DNA of 64,000 bases from Cryphonectria parasitica EP155 (lineage: Eukaryota; Ascomycota; Sordariomycetes; Diaporthales; Cryphonectriaceae): the NCBI RefSeq assembly GCF_011745365.1, contig NW_024468909.1, forward strand, positions 3,782,001 through 3,846,000, written 5' to 3'. This document shows positions 19,807 to 30,046 of this stretch, piece by piece; positions within the stretch are counted from its first letter, which is position 1; the number at the start of each line of letters is the position of its first letter. A program made the position numbers and the translations under genes. The notes under the pieces were generated by a model that was not told the origin of the DNA, made no database searches, and saw only the letters and a list, made by a program, of their open reading frames with translations.

Positions 19807-22800
19807 TATTCTCTCTATTCTTCTTCTTGTTTGTCCTACACAGCCTCAGGGGCACTCCCAGGCTTGATCGACACAAGGTAGTGGCACCAAGATCAAGCCC
19901 AGGCTTAAGCCCAAGCCTTACCGGTATTAGGTCTTCACCACCCAGTGTTCATTTCAAAGGTACGTTCTGTGTAGTACATCTGCAACTTACCATGCTGTGC
20001 GTGCAATAGCGCTTCCGTATAGCAAAGACCTGCAGCCGAAACCATCCGTCGTATCCTATAGTAGCAACGCCAGTTGGGTGCTGTGTGACGATCTACCTGC
20101 CATCGAGGCATTCTTTTCAGTGCCCGCCATGCTACCTGGGCTGGCAACACTTCAGCGGACCCTGTCTCGTTATCTGCATGCATGCCATTTTTGCCTCTCC
20201 AGTATGTCGCCATGACCGGTCGCACGATAAGGCAACATCTACCACCAACTCGTAGCACCTTGATGGCTCTGTTAGGTATGTACTATAGGAGACAGTAACC
20301 ATGATAGGAGCAACAATCGATTGAAACAATCTTTTTATTGTTAATTTTAAGTCCATTATTCTGCGCTTAGGATGCCTGGAAAATTGGTGCATGCCGCCTG
20401 GTGTCCCTGATTGCTGTGGCTGTATATTTGTGGCATGCCCATGTGGTCCTGATCCTTATATTTATTCCACCGTTGCGCCTAGCCTTGTGGCGTCGTGACC
20501 GACTTTAGGATTAGAGTGAAATTATCATCATGCGGAAAGGAAGTTTACCTGTATGTATGAAACTGCTGTGGGCTGCACTTGGCCCACCAGCATTATTTAT
20601 AGCCGCTGCGTCTCGAACCCTAGCGAGTAACCAGCTTCTTCGGGTGGCGAGATCATGCACCTCCGAGTCCGACATAATTGCACAAGCAGACAGGAGAGGA
20701 CAGACGTACTACGTATGCGACTAGTGGACTGTACTACGTATGTCATCGTACGTAGGTGCTGAACGCATCTTGGGTGTGAATACAGTGCTACTGGTCCAGT
20801 CGAAAGAAGAACAATAAATCTTGTTTTATGTTTATTGGAGAGAAGAAAAAAAAGGTAAATAACTGGGGCCGATGATGATGGGAAAGGTCCTCTAATGCAA
20901 GCTGGCTCTGAATAGTCACCCTGGTTGGTAAACGCCGTTGACCATGGCGATTGCTCCTGCCAACTGCTGTGCCTACAGGAAATCGACGGACAAACTGGCA
21001 GAGGTGCCACTAGACTGGCTCTGTCTGTGACTTCCTTGTGAGGACCACCTCCCTCCAACTTGCGTCATTGCTCCTCACATTCGACTACCTTTCATGCCAT
21101 GCCCCGACAGAAATGAGAAAGTAGCATGTTGACTCACGTCAGAACCGCGTATACCTGCGTGTAATGTGGCTCACTCACTTGGCCTAAGTTTGTCAGACCA
21201 AGATCCCAGGTAAACAGGATGGCTTCCCAGAAGAACATTATGGCACTGATGTCCAAGCAGAAACCTCGACCGAGACTCAGCCTCCTTTGTGCGCACAGCA
21301 CGGCGTTCGGCACGTCCGCCCGTGTTTTGCTTACACACACACATGCACACGCACACCGCATGGTTCAAGCAGGGCTGAAGAAGAAGAAGTGATCCTTCGA
21401 TGAGATCCCGTGACGAGGTAATATTGCGTGCAGTCTATTCGCGGCGCTGACTCCCCCTCCAACGCCAACGGGCCTTGAACTATCTGGTTGGTTATCACCT
21501 GAAAGGGAGGAGGAGATGACGTGGTTCCGAATTTACTCACCAGAGTACAGCCTCGCGCCTATTATTTGTTGGCCCTGCTGGCTTACCTATGACAGATCAC
21601 AGGCACTGGCTGGATAGACAAGGCTGGGCAGCACCCATCCACGTGCGATGGTTCTGTCAGCCCGATACCGTCCGAACGGGTGGGCGCCTGAGACTTATTG
21701 CGGCTGACTTGGGGGAACGAACGCCGCGATGAGGAGTTCTCACTCGTACCTGCATGAACAGTAGAGGACCTGGGGGCGATAGATGCAGTGTGTGCAGGAT
21801 GGGTGGATGGCGCCCTATTGGTGGTCCACAGACTTGGAGGGGTGGTCCTATCTGAGTACATGGCCTTTTCTTTTTGCCCTTCTCAGACCTGCTCTTCCAA
21901 CATTGCACGCCTCATTCCTTGTGGTCTGATGGGCGCAGACACCTCCTTGCTGCTTCGAGTTGAAGCTGACAGGCACGAGGCAAGCAAGTCTACCTCGTCT
22001 CGAGTTTGTTTCCCAGCGTAAAAACTGCACACGCTCAAAACTGCGCCTATGGCCGACTCCCATTTTTACTATAGTACATCACCCACATGCTCATACCCGT
22101 GGTTGAACGTGCCAAATTTGGTTAGGGATCAGCATCATGACGACGATCAAACCCCAGATGCAAGCTTTCTTGCTGGGTCAGTAAGTGATACCAACTTACC
22201 TCGACAGCAATTGGCGGAATTTGGCGCTCGTTACCCATCAATGAGTGAGGAAGTGCATATTTCCAACCCTCCAAAAGATAAGCGACTCGTCACACGACGA
22301 ATGATACCGATGGGATAGACCCTTTCGGCAATTTGAGGTGAGGCTGGTATGACTGATTGCCCGCCCCACCTTCTCCCCATCGGAGCTCCAGGAGTGGCTT
22401 TGCTTCCCTTTATAACATAAGTCAGGTCTCGTGGCCTTGAGAAGGACTTTCCGTCAGAATGGGTGAATGGGCAAATCTCGGTCGGACAGACTCTGCTTCA
22501 GCTGAGGGAGTCCTCTGGTCCCCAACGGGCTGAACTCGCTGACCACCTTCGTCCGTGGAGGAGCAGCAAGTGCGATGCCTTATTGCTTTGATGATACGAG
22601 GGCGATGACACGAGTACATGCTGAGCCTCGAGAAGCCACCTCTGGAGTCATGGGAACAGCTGTTCGCTACCAGCTTTGGGTGTCCTGCCTGGTTGAGTGG
22701 TCATCATAATGTACTGTAAAAGATGATAAGCTGCTGCTTGGTGATCTGGCCATAAATATGACTACAATCCCCAGATATCAAGCACCGAAGAAAGAAGGAA

Positions 22801-22910
22801 AAAGAAGACTAAATTGCGAGAAAAGCCCTGCTCACTTGCCCAACTGAACGTCAAACGAGCTCAACGTAATCTTCACCAAACCAGACACAACCCAAATAAT
22901 CATCTACAAT

Positions 22911-25005
22911 ATGTCTTCTCGACGCAACTCGGTGCGTATATTCTCAAGGACACGTGATGGTTTACAATAAGGGAGGGCATCGCTAACAAGTTGCAGGATG
23001 GTGGTCCCTCCTTGACGCCTGAACAGGCCACGGAGTTCACCGACAAAGTCGAAGACGCGAAGCCCGACTTCCCACACGAGTCTAAGTACAACGGAGATTA
23101 TATCACCACCATGAATGGTAAGCAGAGCACCCACGCACAATGCACATGGAAGAGATGCATACTACATCCGTCATACAATCAATCTCTCTCTCTCTCTCTC
23201 TCACTCTTTCTCTGACACACAAAATCTTACAGGTGCTCCGGTGCAAAAGCCAGCAGCCAGCCAGCGTATCGGCAACCAACTGCGTGCCACGACGCTCCTC
23301 CAGGACATCAATCTCCTCGAGCTGATCCAGCACCTGACCCATGAGCGTATCCCAGAGCGCCTGGTTCACGCCAGGGGCACAGGCGCCCACGGCTACTTCG
23401 AAGTGACAGACGACATCACGGACTTGACCAGCGCCGCGTTCCTGAACCGGGTGGGCAAGAGGACTCCACTGTTCACGCGTTTCTCGACCGTCGCTGGCGA
23501 GCGTGCGTCGGCCGAGACGGTGCGCGACACCCGTGGGTTTGCCTTTAAGCTCCGGACCGAGGAGGGCATCCTCGACTGGCTGTTCCTGTCCACGCCTGTG
23601 TTCCCCATCCGTGACGGCGCCAAGTTCCCGTCCTTCACACACGCCACCAAGAGGAACCCCAAGAGCGGCCTGCCGGACCACAGCATGTTCTGGGACTACT
23701 TCACCCATAACGAGGAGGCCATTCACTTCCTCATGTTTCTCTTTAGTGACCGGGCCACGCCTGTCAACTTTCAGCATGCCGACTGCTTCAGCATCAACTG
23801 CTACAAGTTCACCAAGCCTGTAGGTTACATTTGCTTGTCCCTGCTTTCCTATCCTCGCAGCTTCATCGCCGGCGCAGAGCCAAGACTGACACTCTTCTTT
23901 CTCTCACAGGATGGCAAGTTTGTCTACGTGCGCATCCACGTCAAGACAAACCAGGGGGTCGAGAACTTTACCGTCGCCGAGGCCGCCACCGTAGCAGGCG
24001 AGGATCCAGACTTCCAGACCCGCTCGCTCTTTGAGGACCTCAACGCCGGGCGCACGCCCTCCTGGGACGTCTACGCGCAGGTCATTGAGCCGGATGCTGT
24101 CGCACGCTCCCCTGTCGACATCTTCGACGCCACCAAGACGCTGCCGTTCAAGGACTTCCCCCTGCGCAAGTTTGGCCGCATCGTGCTGGACAGAAACCCA
24201 GAGAACAACTTTGCCGAGGTCGAGCAGGCGGCTTTTAGCCCGACCAACATCGTGCCTGGTTGGTCTCTGTCGCCAGATCCAAGTATGTTTCGTCACTCTT
24301 CCTTCCTCTCCCTCCTCCTCGCCTTTGTTCTGTGTTCCCCCATCTCGTACGAGTCCACACCCAGGCTAAACATAGACCCTCTTCCTTCCTCCTTCAACAG
24401 TCCTCCAGACCCGTGCCCTCGCCTACGCAGACACCCAGCGATATCGTCTGGGCACGAACTTCATCCAGTTCCCCATCAACCGCCCGGCCTATTCCTTCAC
24501 CCCCCTCAACCGCGACGGCCAGGGCGCCAGCGGCGACAACCTAGGCGCTACCCCCAACTACTACCCCAGCTCCTTCTTTGCCTACGGCGCCGCCGCCCAG
24601 TACGCCACCTCGGGCGTAAACGAGGAGCGCTTTGACGGCCCCGTGGTCGACTACGAGTCCCCCCTCCGCCCGGATGACTTTGCCCAGGCTACCTCGTTCT
24701 GGCGGGACGTGCTGGCCCGCGAGAAGGGCCAGCAGGACAACTTTGTCGGCAACGTCGCGGCGCACCTGCGAAGCGCGGTGGCGGCCGTGCGGGGTGATGT
24801 GTATGCGCTCTTTGCGCGCGTGGACGAGGAGCTGGGCAAGAGGATCGCGCGGGCGACGGAGATTCTGGTGGCGGAGGCGGCGGCCGCAGAGGAAAATGGG
24901 GCTGTGGAGGGCGACGCGGCGCAGGCGACTAGGAAGATTGCGGTGCTGCATCGGCAGAAGGTTGAGATTGCTGGGGGTGAGCGAGGGGTGGTCGTGCAGA
25001 AATGA
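22911..25005 (+). CDS. Monofunctional heme catalase, active-site variant
   Basis: Model: exons 22911-22931, 22997-23117, 23233-23819, 23910-24282 and 24401-25005; 568 residues. Catalases dismutate hydrogen peroxide with b-type heme. The fold is clear: distal His93 in ERLVHARGTGAHGYFEV, RFSTVAGE, Arg372 and heme-ligand Tyr376 in RALAYADTQRYRLG, and a C-terminal catalase-related domain (FWRDVLAREKG to LGKRIARA). However, the family motif NNTPVFF, which carries the essential distal Asn, reads LSTPVFP (Ser167 and Pro172 replace Asn and Phe), and the segment after SDRATPVNF is also unlike ordinary catalases. A tail of about 45 residues follows; there is no SKL-type peroxisomal signal and no signal peptide. 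Catalytic rate may be reduced or the reaction changed (peroxidase or hydroperoxide chemistry). Intron 2 contains a (TC)n repeat. Confidence 0.88.
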
Positions 25006-25927
25006 GAAGCTGTTTGAACCAGGGGTGTTTTCTCGTCCTTGGATGTTTCTGTTGACTTTTTTGGGGGGATGGTAACAAAGGGAGGGGTAGCTAGGTGATC
25101 CAGAATGTTTGTCTCGTGAAGGAGGGTTTCAATCAGTTCATGTTGTGACAGAGGAACTCATATGTATGTTGAGGCAAGCCAATTCCTTCAGATACTTAGC
25201 AAATTGTCTCGCTCATACCGCCATAACTTGGAATACCGAGTGAAAGGAGAGAAGATGCGGGGCCCCTATGTCTGCTTATGCCCTCACCTAGAAATCCTCA
25301 TCGTCTTGGATCATGTAGCCTTGATGGGCCACGACCCAAGAGCTCGTGATATGCAAGGCTGTAGAGGAGGAAGAATAATATCGGTCAACACTTTTTACTT
25401 TCCTGTCGTCACCAGATTGGGATCATACCCTGGGGCCTTAACAAGCTTGTGGCATACCAAAAAGTGATCGTGTGTCAACAATCTTCTTCAATTTCGTTCT
25501 TGTGGACGGCAGTTGTCAACTGCATATGGTGTTCTCCCCTTCTAATCCTCGCGAGGCCGCCCTCCCCCAGTAAATTTTTTCTTCCTGTTGGTATCACTGT
25601 AAAGCAGCCCGCTTTTGACCCCATGACCGTGATCGACTCGAAACTACATGCACATCGATGCGATGACGGGCTTCAACGTGCAGCTGCAAGAGGCATTCCA
25701 ATCCATGCGGGTTTTCATTTTCATTTCACGTGTAATCCGTCCACCAGTACATCGCTCGCAGGGTCAAACAAATGAATAATTTAAACAAGGAAAGAAAAGA
25801 GAGAGGAATGAAGAAAACAAAATCCTCCGTGGGTATCATGATTTTGTGGTCGCCAAGATGGTGAAAAAGACCGGGAGCGAGCGAAGGCTAAGCTGGGGAC
25901 CACCAGTAAAGAGCTGTTGATTGTGGT
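25006..25927. other. Spacer between convergent genes
   Basis: This holds the 3' ends of the catalase gene and the minus-strand membrane protein gene. No other coding signal. Confidence 0.5.
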
Positions 25928-27646
25928 TCACGGGCTATACCGCCTCGACAGCCTCGACGGAAGACGATCCCTATGTCGATCCTTGTCCGAACCGGAACCG
26001 TTCCGTGGTCCCTTGAAGCCGGAATGCCGACCTGCCCTGCCGTTCTCGGTCCTCCCGTCTTTGCTGCCGGGCTGGCGTCCCTTGAAGCAGAAGCCTGCGA
26101 TCGTCCGGAAGGGCCACATGACAATGTACAGGCATAGATGGTAAGGAATGATCACAATGGTCAGGAACCAGTCCGTGACCCACGCCATCAGCGCCGAGAT
26201 TCCCCACTGGGACCGACTGCTCTGCTTAGCCGCAGCCGCAGCCAGGGCGATGGCGTCGTTCAGCCTCATGTCGACGGTGCCGAGCCTCGACTCTGTCTGG
26301 AGGGCGAGGACCGTAGCCTTTTTCTCGTAGCGGCGCATGGCACGGTTCAGCGCATCGAGCTCCGGCTGTATCGCGTTGCGGACCTCGCGGACGAGGGCAG
26401 CCTCCTGCTTGCTGCCGCTGCTGCTTCCTCCTCCTGGCCCGCCGTCCCGCCGCGCCTGCTGTGCTGCTGCGTTCGCTAGAGTGGTGGCAGTGACCTCCTC
26501 GTTGGCATCGGCGCGGACCTCGAGCTGGCCAAGGCGGGCCTGCATCTCCTCAAGCTGCAGCGTCGTCGACCGGGCCACGGGGGTGGACTGCACAATCCGC
26601 TGGAGGTGGAGGGTCCGGGCCTGGAGGAGCTTCAGCGCGTGGGAGATGGGGCGCAGCTCGGCCGCGAGGAGGAACACGGTGATGTTGAAGTCTGTCATGA
26701 GGCCTTCGGACGGGCGGCTCAGCTGGGCGCGTATGGCGTGGAGGAGGTATGCGCCGAGGGCTGGGCTCAAGAAACAGGAGATCAGAGCCAGGACCTCGTG
26801 CAAGTAGAGCTCATTGATCGCTGCCTCCTGGGCCCTGGTACGGCTTGCCGCCTTGTCTGTCTGGCCCTTCGCCCCGCGTTCCTCATCGTTTTCTTTTCCG
26901 GCCTGACTTTCCTGCCCGTCCTCCTCCTGCTGCTGCCCGTCCTGGGAGGATTCCTCAGGGACCTCGTCCAGCGTCATGACGGATGAAGTCATCATGCGTG
27001 CGGGTGCCTCTCCGTCGCTGTCATCCTCGATGACCTGTTCAAGCCCAACCTCTTGTCTGCTCCGGACCTCCTGGGCCTCATGGTACCACCGCCAGGGCTG
27101 GGTGACTGTGTAGCGCAGGAAGACGAAGACCAGCCCCAAGAGCATCACGTCCGTGACAAAGGAGCTGCCTCCTTCGAAGAAGATCCCGACCAGTGCGGGC
27201 AGCAGGGCAAAGGCCAGCGGCAGGGTCGAGAGGAGGGACTGGGTTTCAGGTGCGTCCGGGCTCTGCTTCGCGCCGCTCGGGTTGAGGATCTCTTGTGTCC
27301 CGTCGCGAAAGGACCGTCGAGCCTCGGACAGGCTGAATTCGGACAGGTTCGAGCTGCGCCGTCGCAGGCCTAGGGAGGCTGGCGCGTCGCCGCCCTCGGG
27401 GGATGAGAAGGAGGAGGCCATGATGCCTGGCCTGCGGCGCAGTAGTGGAGAGCCATCGTCCATGGTCACAGACCGCCTGAACGCGTGACCTGCTGGTGCA
27501 GGAGCAGAGGAGGCGGAAGCTGTGGCAGAATTGGACGAGGGAAAAGCGTACGAGGAGGTCGTAGCATGAGGAGAGACCGTAGGCGGTGGGGAGGGCAGAC
27601 GCTGTGCCGGCGCGTCATTGTCCCTATCTGACGTTATATTCGCCAT
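25928..27646 (-). CDS. Unrecognised multi-helix membrane protein
   Basis: An intronless frame; the first ATG of the frame is at 27646 and gives 572 residues. The N-terminal 130 residues are disordered, rich in Ser, Ala and Pro, with Arg-Ser phosphosite-like motifs (RRRSSNLSEF). Hydrophobic segments follow: a pair at about 145-190 (LPLAFALLPALVGIFF, VMLLGLVFVFLRY), one at about 280-305 (HEVLALISCFLSPALGAYLL), and one or two near the C-terminus at about 480-525 (WFLTIVIIPYHLCLYIVMWPF). An acidic Gln/Glu-rich loop separates the first two groups, and a coiled-coil region with many Gln, Glu and Arg (about 330-450) precedes the last. The end is basic. I recognise no named family. An endomembrane location is inferred from the multiple helices and the lack of a signal peptide. 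Confidence 0.8.
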   Translation of the reverse strand: MANITSDRDNDAPAQRLPSPPPTVSPHATTSSYAFPSSNSATASASSAPAPAGHAFRRSVTMDDGSPLLRRRPGIMASSFSSPEGGDAPASLGLRRRSSNLSEFSLSEARRSFRDGTQEILNPSGAKQSPDAPETQSLLSTLPLAFALLPALVGIFFEGGSSFVTDVMLLGLVFVFLRYTVTQPWRWYHEAQEVRSRQEVGLEQVIEDDSDGEAPARMMTSSVMTLDEVPEESSQDGQQQEEDGQESQAGKENDEERGAKGQTDKAASRTRAQEAAINELYLHEVLALISCFLSPALGAYLLHAIRAQLSRPSEGLMTDFNITVFLLAAELRPISHALKLLQARTLHLQRIVQSTPVARSTTLQLEEMQARLGQLEVRADANEEVTATTLANAAAQQARRDGGPGGGSSSGSKQEAALVREVRNAIQPELDALNRAMRRYEKKATVLALQTESRLGTVDMRLNDAIALAAAAAKQSSRSQWGISALMAWVTDWFLTIVIIPYHLCLYIVMWPFRTIAGFCFKGRQPGSKDGRTENGRAGRHSGFKGPRNGSGSDKDRHRDRLPSRLSRRYSP

Positions 27647-30046
27647 GATGACGATGACGATGGAGGTGGCAGTGGTGGCGTGGCGAGGAGCATCTGTCGA
27701 GTGTGTAGCAGCTGAAGACTGCAGACAGACACACTCTTCGAGAAGGAGGTCGTAAAAGGTCAAGAGAGGCGAAGCCGAGGATACTCGAGAGGTCACACAG
27801 GAAAGGAAAACGAGAGGAGAGAAGAGAGGAGGGAACACAAGAGACGGAGAGGAAGGGTGGTAACGAGGAACGAGGTCAAGATTGAGGGAACTGGGCTTGG
27901 AACAAGTCTGGAATGACGAAGAACAAGGATTGGTGTGTAAGTGCTATGTAAGGTAAGTAGGTGAGAGCTGAGGGTGCCGCCCTTGCCAGTCATGGTCGAG
28001 GGACCAGGACGCCATGACGCCAAATACGGCAATTAGCTGCACTAGTACGCGCAGCGTGGAGTTTTTTGTGGATGGGAAGAAAGTCCATTGCCAATCGAGT
28101 ACAAACGCTGTATGCGTTGTACATGCAGGTGAGGCATGCAGGAGGTGCATTCGTACCAAAGAGTTTTCTTTCTTTCTTTCTTTCTTTCTTTACTTGTGTA
28201 GATGGTGGACTGGAGTGTAAGTTGGTCCTCTCATGATTGGTTCCTACATGATTTTACCAATTTTTCCCTTCCTGCTCAGGTACGTGGATGGTATCCTGCA
28301 TACTTCTTATCAGTCCCACAAGTGGACTTTGAGATGGGGAACGAAGCCATAGATGCAGTGTGCACGAGCCGATTCCTGTCGAGATGTGGACCATTGACTC
28401 GGTTTACATTGTACAGAGACTAGGTCAAGTCGCACAGTGAGTTCGACTGACAAGACGCTCTCTCGGTGTAAACTGTCGAGGCTTGAGACAAGTGCAGTGC
28501 AAGGCTGCAGTGGAGTTGTAGCTGCGAAGAGTGGGAAATGTTACGTGACATGACATGACGTGACGTGACGCGAGGTAGGGACAGTGAAAGAAAGAAGGAA
28601 GAAGAAAAAGAAGAAATTAATAGAGGAGGAAGAAGTTGAAAATGCATCGGGTGGTTCCGAGCTGGAGGAGCTCCCATGGTACTTACTTGGCACTCTCTGG
28701 CTGTCGCATTGACCTCCTATAGTCAGTTATTCAGTATTTGACAGGCAAAGCGAGAGAAAAAAAGAAGGACAACCAAAAATCACATCCTATCCAACGAAGA
28801 AGGAAGTTGAAACTTTCAGGTCATTGAATCCTAACAAGTGGGCTCGGAGATTCTCTTGAGCGTATCCACCGATGACATACGAAGACTAATGACAAGGATA
28901 AGGATATGTGCTGGCAGGGGAAATCTTATTATCGTATCGTCCGTTGATTATCTACAGGGAAGCCTTTCCAGACTCTGCCCTACCATGTCTTGGATGAAGA
29001 ATGATTCTGACAACTTTGCTCTTTGCTGTCTTTCTACTTGGAGGGACAATACTGAAAGCACGAGACAGGCATCTGGTCAGACCTGCAAACTTACTGTGCT
29101 CATCCATCATCCCACGAGGTGAGCCCCCCTTGCGCCTCAGATGCAGCCCTATGGGGTCCAAACTGTGCTTGAGGGGAACTGGGGGCCATCCTATAAGATG
29201 ACCCCTGGCAGATGGTGGCAAGGTTGCCTTACACCACAGGTTGAAGAATAAGATATTGAACCAAAGAAAAAACCCTACCAAAAGAAACGCCTGCTTGGAT
29301 GATGGCCAATCAGTTGGTTGGTGGAGGGATAATAGTGCATAGTAAATGCCACGGTAATGCCATGCACAGATATAGTATGCCCAGTAGTAGCAGGTACTAT
29401 AGTGGTAGGTGGCTGGAAATAATAAATCTTGAATGTGATAAGCCAGCCAAGGCCGGGGGGCGTGGAAAAATATGTCATTGTGGTGGAATTACCGTGCAGA
29501 GCGCAGCCTTGTACAATGGGGACCTGGACACGCCGATGCTCAGCTCGTAGGTTGGCGCCTTCGGAGAATAAATGTAAAGAAGAAGAAAAAAAAAGAAAAC
29601 GAGGAGGAAATTACGCGGACCCCATAATAAGAGACACACACGCAAGTGTGTATGAATGTATATATTTAAATCATATAAATATATATCAACACGTGCATGT
29701 GTCTTGTGTGTCTCGACTTCCTGTCTCGTAACCCTTGCATGCAGTCGACATACTTTTTGTAGTCTCACTTCACGATAAATAGAGACACATACACAAGAAA
29801 GGTCAAACACTCTTGAGAGGTAATTTGTAAGTTTTGTCGCACGGACGCAAGCATAACCACAATTTCCTTGAAAAAGCAAAAACATAAATCAATCCCCCTC
29901 CCCCCTCTTCAGTCTTGCGACATACACATCATGACTTGCAGTCAATGAACAAGGCAGACCGGAAAAGGGCCCTTCACACACACACACACACAAAACAACA
30001 CGAAAAACGACCGTCGGCCATCTGGCGTTGGTTGTGGACAGGTGTC
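27647..30046. other. Spacer between divergent genes
   Basis: This 2.4-kb stretch separates a minus-strand gene from the plus-strand ERF4-like gene and should contain both promoters. No gene is supported. It holds a (TTTC)n repeat (listed) and a short CA run at about 29977-29991; the stretch from 29570 to 29800 is AT-rich with TATATTTAAA-like motifs. Confidence 0.45.
28165..28191. repeat. (TTTC)n tetranucleotide repeat
   Basis: About six TTTC units in a noncoding spacer. Confidence 0.9.

Larger units (their letters stand above)
17653..22910. other. 5.3-kb spacer without a credible gene
   Basis: This is the longest non-repeat gap in the window. Open frames up to 234 codons occur (18179-18817, 18904-19608 and 19321-19881), but they begin at non-ATG codons or in simple repeats, lack motifs, and show no intron consistent with a longer gene. 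The stretch contains several simple repeats (listed separately). The promoter of the TMEM198-like gene lies at its left end and that of the catalase gene at its right end. Confidence 0.5.

Noticed and set aside
18179..19881. Open frames of 186-234 codons in the 5.3-kb gap
   Set aside because: They start at non-ATG codons or within simple repeats, have no motif, contain biased composition, and show no splice sites linking them to a longer gene.
27647..27838. Longer N-terminus for the minus-strand membrane protein
   Set aside because: The extra 64 codons start at GTG; the first ATG of the frame at 27646 was used.
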